Shown: piece by piece, positions 11,758-22,820 of the stretch | Position numbering within the stretch: position 1 is the first letter of the stretch | How the letters are laid out: every line of letters starts with the position of its first letter | Origin: Stenopsyche tienmushanensis | Lineage: Eukaryota; Arthropoda; Insecta; Trichoptera; Stenopsychidae | Direction of reading: 5' to 3' | Assembly: GCA_008973525.1 (NCBI GenBank) | Contig: WACJ01000083.1 | Location: 992,001-1,056,000 of the forward strand | DNA length: 64,000 bases | Notes under the pieces: model-generated | Databases searched by the model: none | What the model was told of the DNA's origin: nothing | What the model saw: only the letters and a program-made list of their open reading frames with translations | Position numbers and translations under genes: made by a program

Positions 11758-13728
11758 GAATAAAATCTAGCTGAAACATTAAGGCACCAGCGATATTTTA
11801 CGGCTATAAACGTGTCTCGCACGATATTGTAGGTTAAAAGGCGAGTGAAAATCATTTAAATTGAGAATGCAATATTGTTATCTTTACAGAATACAAATTC
11901 TTTGGAAAATGTTTGTATTATAGATTGAGCCAATTGGGTGGGTGTGACTTTTGTTATAATATTTTTGCCCCGAGCCTGACGTTATGTAAGCTTCAATTTT
12001 GATCGTGGAACTGTCTTGGCTACGTCTGTAAACTCGAATTTAAATTGCATGTTCAAGTTGCATTCGGATGCAGACGAATCTTGAACGTGTGCTTGAAAAA
12101 CAGCCCGAACATTTCTTCTTGCAATTCAGTGGATATCTCAAACTGTGGATCGAGTGACATCATTTTTATTTCGATGGCACTCGATGTAGTACCTTTCAAA
12201 GCGTATAAGATATCAAAACGTATTCGCTTCAATACAACAAAAGGTATCGAAAGTCATCGTTTACAAAGCGATACAAAGCTACAAACCAATTCTTCTTATT
12301 CAATGAAAAATATGATGAAATGATTGGAAAGGATCGATCTTTATAAAAAGCCAAAATTTGGCATAGGAATATTTGACCAAATGATGAGCACCAAATCAAG
12401 ATCATGATATTTCAAGTATATTTCAGATTTAATTGACATAAATTAGACAGACATAAAATAGATTAACTTAACACCGAAAATTATTGATTATTGATAAAAA
12501 TGTGGCAACCCTGATTTAGGAGCATGTTTCCAGATGGGGTTAGAAATACCCAAAATGTTTTTAATTTTATTTTCGTTTAATAGTTGGGTCTTTTCAGCTA
12601 AATGCATATCTGGATGGGATGTTTTGAATCCAGACTCTTCCTCTATGCAGCCATGCTATATGTTGGAGTTTTGGCACGGTTCTGGAAATTGTTTGCAAAC
12701 GACCTAAAAATTTGGACACGATCCATACCCCAGTCGGCTAAGTGATATATGGGAGTGAAATCTGCTAGTGCGTCATAACTTATATTTTATGGCGAATACC
12801 CCGCCAAAATTTAGTACATTGTTTTTAAGACGTCGATAGATGATAGTTTTTCATCAACGGGGATGTCTCGATCTCGGGCCGAGAGCGACCCCATTGTTCC
12901 CCGAGCTAAAATTAATTCCATCAACAACGTTTTGATTGATGATAGATTTACGAGAGCGCAACCCTATCGCCGGGGCGCGGTTTAAATATCATTATAAAGG
13001 AGTCTGGCGTCGATAGCGGGCCTGGTTTTGTGTTATTCGAGTGTAAGGGAGGATATTTGAATGTGTAACCTTCGTCTGACAGACGTTCCTCGGCGGTGAA
13101 CTACCCCTGGCGTTGTTTGTGTGTGTCTGGGAGACCCCGGGCGGGTTTGGGGCGGCCGGGAGGTCGGGGAGGCCGGGAAAGCCGGGGAGGCCGGGGAGGC
13201 CAGGGTCACAGAGACCGATCGATGCCGTTTTCTGGGTCGTGGACCACTTCCGCCACACTTCAGCTTTCCACATAATTTCCCGACCCACACTTGGGATTGC
13301 CCGTACACATGCATTTGTATTTGAGAACCGACTACACAATAACGCACAATTGATTTACTCGAGCTTTACTACCGTACTTAGACTCATGAATGATCGCCGA
13401 TCACACACACATAACGTAAGCCACAATCCAAAGGTTAGGTCAGAAAGCTCTTGAACAACACAAAAATAAACATACCAAACTCCACCCAGACATTACAATA
13501 ACATCCAGGTTTAGTATATAACAATATCATCATGTTTACAGCTACAAACGGTCCGATTTAAGAGTAAGGACTCTTCAACGCCCATTCCAGAATTTGAGGC
13601 AAGATCGTGCCATCCATATACATTCACCTCACCATGCGCTCATTATTAAAGTAAGTAGACTCGGTTCCCGTATAATACGGCTATATAGCTCCACGAATTT
13701 ATAATCTTACTTATAAAAACTCTAACAA
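11758..13728. other. Gene-free region with a GC-rich patch
   Basis: Mostly AT-rich. GC rises from about 12840 to 13260. There a G-rich run at 13135-13205 reads as Gly-Arg-Pro or Pro-Gly-Leu triplets on the two strands. Open frames over it have no splice support, and I do not call a gene. Confidence 0.5.
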
Positions 13729-14080
13729 CTCAATAAGTTCGTGGGATAACAAAATTATTTCGAACGATCTTAAATTAAAGTTGCGTGTGAAGGCAGTTTA
13801 TTCATCATTTTGCATCAAAATTCGTCCACGAAAAAGCTCTGTTCGGAGCGTCCACAATTCAGAGCGCTGTTTGGAGCTATTTCAGCGCAATAATAAACAT
13901 GTTTTCATGTAGTATGTAACAATCTCAACAATGTATATATAACAAATTGGCATTCAGCTTAGTGGACAGCGGCCGACAAAAAGCGTCCAAATGGTAGGGA
14001 AGAAATTGCAAAAAAAAGACTCAAAATAAAGAAGAAAAAAGTATAAATTTGATCTGTAAATCCTACGAACTTATTGAGTG
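13729..14080. mobile_element. MITE with CAATAAGTTCG terminal inverted repeats, long form
   Basis: The left end CTCAATAAGTTCGTGGGAT and right end ATCCTACGAACTTATTGAG are inverted repeats, enclosing about 350 bp of non-coding DNA. The right half shares AAGAAATTGCAAAAA and AAGAAGAAAAAAG with the short copy at 36811-36907. A Tc1/mariner-type origin is plausible. A TA duplication cannot be shown clearly. Confidence 0.6.
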
Positions 14081-17000
14081 ATGATTTATAAAACATTCAG
14101 ATTATATTTTGATACTAATTTAATATATTCATAATTTCTTTCAAACGTTAAATGTTGCATACCCGACCTACGAACGTTTTTATATCTAGATTTGAATAAA
14201 ACGTGTTTATCTTCAATAATATTGTTGCATTTTGACCCTTTGCCATCTACCGAGGCCCGCAATCCGCAATCGAGGGAGTCTCGAGTCGCGGTGTGAGCCT
14301 GAAGAGCCTCGACGAGAAGCGACGGGGCATCCGCTTCTCTGGTCGACAGGGCTCCGCAGCCCCGAGACGGACTCGCAGCATACGCGACGGAAATCCGTAG
14401 AGGAGGCAATTGTTTATCTCCATCCGCTCATTCGACCAAAGGCCAAGGCTTTCCAAAAATAATAGAATAACCGTTCGTCCTGCAACACTTAGGATCGGGT
14501 GCAAAGCCCGAACAGCCATATTTAAAAAAATCAAAAATTTAGGAATAGGCGACGTAAAAAAGTATAGTTTTAGATTACTGGAACATCATCCACAACGACT
14601 AAGTTTTACGATGGTTGCTTATAATTTTTATATAAGATTATTTCACGATTTTAGACCAATATTGACATTAAAAAACGTATTTCATTGGAAAAAAATGGAT
14701 TTCAACGCACGAAAAAAATTTAAATAGCAGACTCGAAAGATTTCAACGGATAGGTAGATAATCGTATTCAAATTAGGATTCTTTTAATGGAAATTTTATT
14801 TGTTATGTCGATTTGGAGAAAAATGCCCGAGGGGCTTTTTCGAACAATAAAAATACACCCCCCAGCACAATTTGGAGCCGCAGTCGCTAAACAATGCCAA
14901 GAATAATATTTTTGCATAAATTAAGATGGAATAATAAATTCTGCGTGGTTTTTTTTTTCCAGAGCCACTCGGCATAAAAAAAATTATTATAAATCATTAT
15001 AAAAGCATCAATCGGAGCGTATGGAATATTTTATGGCTTTAATTTTTATTTTCGACCTAATGAGGATTTGATTGCTTAAATACGATTTAATGTCGTCCAT
15101 CATTCATACGATCTAATTTCGGTCACGTCTAACACTGAAACTCCCGGCGGAGTCAGCTAACACCATCCGCTCGGTGATAAAAATTATAAAAAAAAAAATT
15201 ATTATTCAATACATTTTCCCATCACTTTGGTAGTCTTTTGATCCCTTTTTTGTGAGAAATTTTCGACTCAGAAGCTAAAAACCATTTTAAATGCATTTCC
15301 ACTGAATGTGTTGTCAAAAAGGCGTAGCACGTGTTTCGTTGCTTGTTTTTGCTGTGTTCGGCGAAGGCGTGCACATTACGTACCCATCCTACCTCATGAC
15401 ACCCATCCTACTCCATGACAACCATCCTACCCCATGACACCCATCCTACTCCATGACAACCATCCTACCCCATGACACCCATCCTACCCCATGACACCCA
15501 TCATATTCGTTTTGCCGATGAGTTTTATATCTGTTTGCACAGTAGTCCGTGGGGATCCTAGTCTGTTTGTCGTGGATCAGACTTTATTAGGGGTTTTAGT
15601 GCATCGTTCATTTTTCAATTAGAGAATAAGAAAATAATACGAATAAATTGGCTTTAAGTATAACTATTTTTAATATAACTTAAAATTAAATTGACGATAG
15701 AATAATTTTATTTTTTGGGATTCAGAATTGATGATTGCATATTTTTATGTACGCAAAGAAACAGAGTCAAAACACAAGCTAATGACTCGTTTATAATTTG
15801 TAGGATAAGTCAGTCAGTCAGCAAAAGGATGTTAATTACATTCAGAATAGCGTCTAATTACTTTTTACACATAATTACTCCTCTTTCTTGGAAAGTATAT
15901 AAGGTTTGCGTTATTTTGCCTAATAAGGGAAGCCAAATGGGCTTTGTATTTCTACAAAACATGCGATATTGAACCAGTTCTTCCATTTGGGCGGTTAACC
16001 GTTGTGAGAAATATCATACGCCATTAAAATACAGAGCTTGATATTTACGTAATAAGATAAATTCACAATCGGGAAAATCTTTCATTTATACGGAAAATAT
16101 TTCATAATGTGAACATATTATTATATAATAGCATTAGATGGAAAAATGTGCTTATGCAAAAGTGTCTTATCGGGTTATATCGGGCTTGATGCTAATTCGT
16201 TGTTTAGTTTTAGATAATATAATTTTAAATATTGACCGGTTTGCTCTTATAATAGGGCATGTCCAGCTTAAATTTTGGAGATATTTAATAATATATGGAA
16301 ATCTCAATTTTATTACATCATCACGTGCCAAACTGTCGCTTTAATAACCTAGCTTGGCCCAATCAAACCTAATCTGATCTAACTTCCAAATAAATTCTAA
16401 TAAACTTGCATTCTGGGAGAATAATAGAATTGGGTGGTTAGTCCACCACTTCCCTATGAATCTCATATATTTCCTTCCGTAGGGGCGTCCATGGGGGTGT
16501 GAGAAATCCTCATTGATCCCCCAACTCCGACCACAAACTATCCACACTCGTATTTGATTGACCAATCTGCTCTGTTTTAGTGGAGTTTCACAACATCGCA
16601 TATGCCTTGTAACTCGCAGGTTAGTCATCCGCCCACTGGACCTCACAAAGGAGTGAATCATGTCCATTTTTTTCCAGCTGACGACAACAGTCGGAACGAC
16701 AGTTTGTTTCAGCACATTTACAAAAAATAATGTACGAATGAGCCATTGTTTGGGCTTCGTTTATAGGAGACAACCGAAGTTTTGTGTGTCCCTCCCCTTT
16801 TAAAAGACAAAGCTTTAGGAAAAATAAGGAGCTTCCCCGTTCTCCCCCAAAACAAGAGAGCAGAAGGTGCTCGAGAGGAATTGACGCATGTTCAAACACA
16901 GATAAATTTAGGCAATACTTTTCTCAACTCATGTTTCATATCATAGTTATCAGAAAGATTTCAGATAAATGCAGATCTCAAATAGATTGGATTTTTATCA

Positions 17001-17146
17001 ATGTCCTAAGGATGACCAATTACAACATGGTAATCTAATTGTAATTGTCATGAAGGGTAAATCAGAGAAATAGGAAGTGATTGGAAGATTCAGACTTTGC
17101 TATAAATGCCATGACTGCTATAAATATACATCTGTAAAGAGCAAAA
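14081..17146. other. Gene-free region
   Basis: AT-rich apart from a GC- and CpG-rich block at about 14230-14420, where open frames exist on both strands but show no recognisable domain. Open frames at 16341-16899 on the minus strand are also unrecognised. A 19-bp minisatellite lies at 15381-15502. Confidence 0.5.
15381..15502. repeat. 19-bp minisatellite, about 6.4 units
   Basis: Six complete units of C(A/C)CCATCCTACCCCATGA plus a partial one. Neighbouring units alternate CACCC/CAACC and CCTC/CTCC/CCCC variants, which suggests pairwise amplification of a two-unit block. No role is apparent. Confidence 0.85.
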
Positions 17147-17154
17147 ATTCTTTG

Positions 17155-17665
17155 CCACGCCCTTGCTACTTTACCCTTGCTGCTTTGCTACTATACATGA
17201 ACCAAAACTGACTGTCTGTCCGTTTTTATAATATATACTAAAGTGTCTAATCACTCTTTTTTGCCGACCCAATCGGCATAACCCCGTAATAAAATAAAGA
17301 AAACAATATTTTTGACCGATTGTAAAATTTAAACAATCCACCCGATCAGTCTTCTTCGGACAACTTCGTTTCATAATGAGAGTTCGTAATAATTCTGTAG
17401 ACATGTTCATGTATGGCATTCGATCGCGAAGCGCTCATTCGTCATATCAGCGGTCCGAAAATCGGACCGATTGGACATACAAACGTTGTGGTCACCCCGT
17501 TCTCTTTTGGAGCTTTGGGATTATCTTTGCATATTATTTTAAAACATACATAATAATAGTATTTAATATATATTGCATTTATAATAGTATTAGTGGATTA
17601 CCAAAAGGGGGAGGGGGAAAAGAAGATACTTACCACGGGCGCTTCATACCCTTGTTACGGCTCTG
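17155..17665. mobile_element. hAT-type MITE, copy 1
   Basis: Flanked by the 8-bp direct repeat ATTCTTTG (17147-17154 and 17666-17673), the target length of hAT elements. The right end reads CAGAGCCGTAACAAGGG on the complement, the same terminus as copy 2 at 27457-28744. Inside lies the hairpin CGGTCCG-AAAAT-CGGACCG at 17451-17469. The left end is odd: it starts CCACGCCCTTGCTAC, the inverse complement of the expected terminus. No transposase is encoded. An R1-like LINE is inserted exactly at the right boundary. Confidence 0.75.
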
Positions 17666-17678
17666 ATTCTTTGCATAA
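17665..17678. repeat. Left target-site duplication of LINE copy 1
   Basis: GATTCTTTGCATAA occurs at 17665-17678 and again at 18446-18459, immediately after the LINE poly(A). It is the 14-bp duplication made by target-primed reverse transcription. It overlaps the last base of the hAT MITE and its 8-bp duplication. Confidence 0.9.
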
Positions 17679-18445
17679 GCAGTGCTTGTGATCGCGGGAA
17701 CCCCCCCGCTGGACCTTATTGCAAGTAAGAGGGCCTTGGACCACGAAGACCCCAAAAAGCGCGGAGAACACGACCAGAAACTGAGGGAAGACTGGCAGCG
17801 CAGATGGGATGAGTCCATAAAAGGAAGATGGACCCATCGGCTTATACCGGTCGTAAGCCGGTGGAAGGCCAGAAAATACGGCGAAACTACATACCGCCTA
17901 ACCCAGGTGCTCACCGGACACGGATGCTTCGGTGCGTACCTGAGGTGGATCGGCAAAGAAGAATCTCCCAAATGCCACCACTGCGAAGCGGTAGCAGATG
18001 ACGCGGAGCACACCATCATAGGCTGTGAGGTTTGGGCACCCCAGAAAGAACTGCTGAAACAAGCACTCGGGGTGGCCGAGCTAAATATCGACAACATGGT
18101 CCACAGCATGATGGAAAGTAAGAAGAACTGGGACCTTTGGCGCGACTATTTAGAAGACATCATGAGCGCCAAAGAAGACGGTGAAAGAGAGAGGCGCAGA
18201 GCGCCTCTTCAACAATAGAATGGGGCCATTAAATGGCTAGACTACCTGTCACCCTTGAAGCAATGTGTAAAACAATACCAGAGGGACAGAGGAGACCAAA
18301 GGGAGCGATTTAGTGGGCAGGTGCGGCTGGTGAGTTTCCCTTATGGAAACTCATTTTTAACAGACGTAAATCCTACACTCCCCAGATAATGGCAACATTA
18401 TCTGGGCGTCTTAGGAAGATTTACGCTCCCACAGGAAAAAAAAAA
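17679..18445 (+). mobile_element. 5'-truncated R1-like LINE, copy 1
   Basis: A 767-bp insertion bounded by 14-bp duplications and ending in about ten As. The open part of ORF2 runs to a stop at 18216-18218. It carries the C-terminal region of an R1-clade reverse transcriptase protein, including the motif LTGHGCFGAYL and a zinc-knuckle-like C-x2-C-x8-H-x4-C (CHHCEAVADDAEHTIIGC). This is what is known from R1-clade elements downstream of the reverse transcriptase domain. The catalytic domain itself is missing, so the copy cannot move alone. The 3' UTR (18219-18435) is strongly structured. The open frame is undamaged, suggesting a young insertion. Confidence 0.9.
18331..18425 (+). other. Structured 3' UTR of the R1-like LINE
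   Basis: The first hairpin is TGAGTTTCC (18331-18339) with GGAAACTCA (18345-18353), 9 bp. Then an outer stem CGTAAATC (18365-18372) with GATTTACG (18418-18425), 8 bp, encloses an inner 11-bp hairpin CCCAGATAATG / CATTATCTGGG (18381-18406) with the loop GCAA, a GNRA tetraloop. LINE copy 2 keeps equivalents of all three stems with different bases. Confidence 0.75.
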
Positions 18446-18489
18446 GATTCTTTGCATAAAATCAAGCATCAGAGCCGTAAATGAGTCTA

Positions 18490-18508
18490 GTGTGTGTGTG
18501 TGTGTGTG
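18490..18508. repeat. (GT)n microsatellite
   Basis: A simple run of TG dinucleotides just downstream of the LINE. It begins soon after another CAGAGCCGTAA (18470-18480), identical to the hAT MITE terminus. Confidence 0.9.
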
Positions 18509-18757
18509 CCTATATAGCATCATAAAGCAACTACTAAACCAGTAGCTTACCTATTTTATTATATATTACACAAACACAACTTTTCCTATGTGCTGAGAAG
18601 CTTTACTTACTTTAAATCATATGCATTTTTTCTAATGGGAAATACTTTTTCCACGTTCAGGCACATAACAAGCAGAATAACAAATTTGCTGTGAGTGCTA
18701 AAGAATCATGAAAACAAAGTTTCTTTTTCACATATGTGTCGCTAATTTTTATTTCAG

Positions 18758-18945
18758 TCATTAAATTAAAATCTATAAAGCTGTAATTTTGTCTACAAGT
18801 AGTTTATACTAATTATTTTTAAATAAACGTCGTCTACTTTCGATATAAGATGGCTAGAGTTTCGATAGACGTGGCTAAAGTCGTAGCGCGAGAACTTGAT
18901 TAAAGTATTGCAATTTTCAAAGCATTTCAATATTAAGTACATATA
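18758..18945 (+). repeat. Dispersed repeat E, second copy
   Basis: Homologous to 6621-6770 in the same orientation (TTGTCTACAAGTAGTTTAT, AAATAAACGTCGTCTA and the following GATAGACGTGGC). Non-coding. Confidence 0.7.
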
Positions 18946-21364
18946 ATATTTATTATAATAAGCAGCTACAACCGTCCTATTTGGATTGAAGAAGTAAGCT
19001 ACTATTTTTTTATAAATACAGCTATGAAAGCCGTTGTTAAAATGGCCCGCAATGGTCCCTAAGAAGGGATGGTAACAAGCATAATTATAACGAATCTTAT
19101 TAACATTAGCATTCCAAAATAGTCTTTGTAAAGTCTCGTCGGAGTGTAAAGGGTTAAAGTTTTGCTGTTGAATGTGGAAGCTTCTTTTATGTCTTTTTAG
19201 TGGTCGAGCGTACCACATGCGATGTGAGGCTTTCGAGCGTGCCAGACCGATCTTACATTTGAACGTTTCAGCTTGAGGTTATTAATTTGGGGAGGTATTA
19301 TTTTTGAGTTTTCAACTTCTCATGAGGGTTCGCAAGTCTTGGAAGTCGGACGCTAACAAATTGTTGCGAATTCCTTCCGTTAATATCCAAAGTTTTGAGT
19401 GATCGACCGACCGCTTGACGTTCTGCTAAAGGGTTAGTCATTTAGGGGTATGTGGGTGGTTTTAAAAATAATTTCGGCGGAAGGCTTTTTTGTGTGCGTG
19501 AGTTGCGTGCCTTTTCTGGTGCTTAAGTGAATCACATTTTTTCCCCGTTTTAATGATCGACATAAAACACTTAAATTTAGTTAACTCGTGTGGTCGTGAA
19601 GCATGTGCCTATTACGTTTTGTGATTGTGACTTTTGTGGCTATTGGACTTTCACACTTGGAAACTCCGATTTTATTTTCATTATACGCCGAAGGCTAAGC
19701 GGCGTATAAATGTTGCGAGTAAGCATTTTTATGTGTATTTTTCTTTTTTTAATACTACGACCGATACGTACTGGTTCATTGTAAATGCGAATGCCTAATT
19801 TGTGTTTGAACGGATTACTTGTGTGTTTTAATATTTTGATTCGTCTTAATTTTGGCTTGATTTTGAATACAAAACATCATTATTTGCGCGATCATGGGCA
19901 GACCAACATGTTCGAAATATCGAAAATAACTTATCTTTACGAAAATGTTAATGTGAATGTAAAATTGTTTCTATCACAATCATATTCACTTATTTTTTGG
20001 ATAAGACATCCAGAACATCATGAATTAAAAACTATTAATCGAGGAACGTATTATGAAGGCTTAGAAGAGTTGTGTCCGAATTCCAGTGACAGACAAAAAC
20101 GGAGAGTGTATCTTGCAAGTCGGAGATTGCTAAATGGGAGACAGAAACGGAAAGAGTATCTTGCGTACATCGTACGATTATATAGATCATTAACCCAAAT
20201 TTATCGACTAATAATGATATGTGAATGATATAATAAATCGACTTCAAGTGTATTGTATATGTTTACTTGTAGAAATTACCGAATATTGTGTGCTATCTAC
20301 AGTGTTTATGTATTTATATACAAGCTTCATACACGCTGCGACGGTCCTGACAAATAAGTGGATTTGTACGGATGATAAGTGGCGGACATACAAATATAGC
20401 ATCTGAGTTTATGATCATGCAGAACCCAAAATAAATCAAATTGTTAGCATCTTCTACCTAAACTCATTTTATTCAACTACCATGCTCAATCTTATCCATG
20501 AAAATGTCCGTCAACGAAATAGCTAATAATGAAAGAAATTCTATGTGATTTATGAGCTGTGCCAATTCCTTAGGGCAGCGCATTGGTATACAGCTGTAAA
20601 GCTGTCCTAATGTATGAAAAAAAAGTCTATCCAACATGCATAGGGACACAGTGCCTCTCATGTATAAATAAAGACTAACGAGTAAAAGGGAATGGAGGAT
20701 AGAATTTTATGGACCTCGTGGGAACGCACGTGTCTTTATTGAGGGATCACGTCTTCTTGGGTATTATTTCGACTGTTATTTCCTCAGCCATCATTGCTTT
20801 ATATATGAACTAAGCTTTTGTCGAAAAAAAGTCTTTGATATAATGTTTCCTAATCAATCTGTGCTACAAACTGCCATTAATTTTGTGTACCACCCGACGT
20901 ATTATATCTCTTTTTGTAGCATCTAGTTGAGGCTTGAACTACCAAGCATAATATTTATTTTATAATGATCTCTTTGACGATATGATATCTGCATATATAA
21001 ATTATAAAGGTTTAGGGGAATGTTAAAATTCCAAAGTTCCAATGTCCAAATAATATGATTTGCGTACATGTACACTTGTATACATCGGGGAATCTGTTAA
21101 TATGACGTAATACCGGAACGGTTCAAAGCACCCGTGCCCTGTGAGGGCTGTTAGGACTTATGATTTGCTGTATGCCCTGTGGCAGTATTTTACGACGCTC
21201 TTTTACGAAGTGGACAACACTTGAGCCCCCTGGGTGCATAAAAGTAACCACAATGAATAGCCCATCAAGTGCTATAGGAGCCGGTCTGCAAACATGACTC
21301 GTTGGGGTTGTGTTCCCCACAGGGTTGCCTCTCCATCCTCGACGAGACTTTAAGAAAAATATTG
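18946..21364. other. Gene-free region with repeat A copy
   Basis: No supported exon. A perfect 10-bp inverted repeat TTATACGCCG / CGGCGTATAA with a 9-base loop lies at 19681-19709. A repeat A copy occupies about 20040-20395. The stretch 21120-21330 reads as broken coding sequence and may belong to the LINE remnant that follows. Confidence 0.5.
20040..20395 (+). repeat. Repeat A (TTAA-MITE subfamily)
   Basis: Shares with 37500-37875 and the minus-strand copy at 2790-3005 the series TTGTGTCCGAATTC, GAGAGTATCTTGC, CGTACGATT.TATAGATC, CCCAAATTTATCGACT, ACCGAATATTGTGTGCTATC and TTCATACACGCTGCGAC. It is the same family as the TTAA MITEs, but with different outer parts. Confidence 0.7.
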
Positions 21365-22120
21365 ATCAAATGTGTACTGGAATAGTGATATTGACGGAAC
21401 CGATACAAAAATCATGTTGTGCATGGTTGTTCTAGGCTTGGCCATTTACATACAAGACATCAGATATTACACCAGTAGAAGGACAGTCGTCTATGTTTAC
21501 TTTCTCGACATGAGCAAGACTTTCTATCGCGTTGGCCGAATCCTACTCTGGAAAAAGCTGAGGAAGAAAGGCGCCCCCTATACCCTAGTCGACGTATTGG
21601 CCAGTTGATATTGTGGGCAGTGCTATACAGTCCACTGAGATCTGTCGAGCTCTTTTAACACCGAGTGCAGATTTAGATATTGAGGCTCTATATTGCTGGA
21701 TCTATTCAACCTTTACATCGACGAACTCTCCTTGGTACTTGGAGAGACAGCAGTTGGGTGTCATGTGGGCGGAAGGTACATAAACCACATCCTACATGCA
21801 GATGAAATGATGCTGTCGGCATCTTCAATCAAGGAGCGCTATTGGATGTCTGCATACATTACACCAACACGCACAAACTGACTTTTAATATATCTAAGCC
21901 AATGGTGATGGTGTTTCGATACGGGAAGGCCCCGGAAGAAAGCTCACGATAGAGACGAGCTCAGAGATGATGCCAATATAGATGGTCAGAGAAAAGCCAT
22001 CTGCTTCAGTGCGAACATGTTGGCGCGATGCTGCTTACTATGGACACATTTCTGACAGAGCAGCATGCAACAGCTCTTGGTGCAATTTGCTTTGATATCC
22101 CTGAATATACAAGGATTGAC
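21365..22120 (+). mobile_element. Degenerate non-LTR retrotransposon (reverse transcriptase)
   Basis: Broken frames contain reverse transcriptase blocks in order: FLDMSKTFYRVGRILLWKKL (the usual LDMSKAFDRV...LW region), LFNLYIDELS and GCHVGGRYINHILHADEMM. The last is where the catalytic Y/FADD should stand and reads HADE, so the enzyme is dead. The following frame has features of the C-terminal part of the same LINE family as the minus-strand fragment at 52200-52610. Several frameshifts and stops; an old copy. Confidence 0.75.
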
Positions 22121-22299
22121 CGTTAATCAGAAAAGAGATAAAAGTAAAACTATGTATAAATAATTTTTAAAATCATGGGATTCAGATACGTATCTTAAGG
22201 TCTATCCGATGCCGTTTTATGGGTATCGGAATCTGCGAATGTTTCTTATGACTTTTAGTCTAAGTATCGCCTTCTGGCGGCGATTCAAGCTGCTCGAGT

Positions 22300-22820
22300 A
22301 GGAAGATGAGGAATTTATAGGACGGAATTGGCTACTTTTTGTAGGGAATCAAAAAAAAGGTGAAAAGGTACTCAATGTGATCTTTGATGGAAGGGATATT
22401 TGCTTCGTGCTGAAGTTGGGAGTTCCGGAGATACCAGGGAACTCCAAACGCTCGTCTTATAGCGATGCTCTGTACTATTTTTTTAATTTGCGATTGTCAC
22501 TCTGTCAGTATCTCCAGACGTATAAGGGATTTGCATAAGAGCAATGGACATTTTGCTCTTAATGCATAAAATGGGTTTTAAGGCGGCCAAGGCTCCGAGA
22601 GCTTTTTGGGTGATACTGTCAATATGCGGAGCGCAGGTGAGTCGTGAATCGAAGATTGCTCCAAGGTATTTGGTCTGTTTGACTCACGGGATGGTTCCTG
22701 TTGGGAGGATGAGATGAATTTTTTTCTTCGATAATCCCATGGCGAACAACACCACCGCGATCTTGTTTGGCATTTACCGTAATTCTACAATTAGAGTTCC
22801 AGGCGCTTAGCAAGTCTAAG
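22300..22820 (-). mobile_element. Jockey-like LINE fragment, C-terminal region
   Basis: Read on the minus strand across frameshifts it gives KQTKYLGAIFDSRLT, HIDSITQKALGALAALKP and further on WYLRNSQLQHEANIPSIKDH. This matches the jockey pattern of the thumb region (KYLG..LD..LTW..HI) followed by WY.RN..IH..L..P...EI. It is interrupted by stops. Confidence 0.75.

Noticed and set aside
13113..13347. Collagen-like exon on either strand
   Set aside because: Gly/Pro triplets appear in several frames because of the G-rich repeat. No splice sites or flanking domain support a gene.
14086..14534. Overlapping open frames in a CpG-rich block
   Set aside because: Long frames on both strands here result from GC content; no domain or consistent exon structure is seen.
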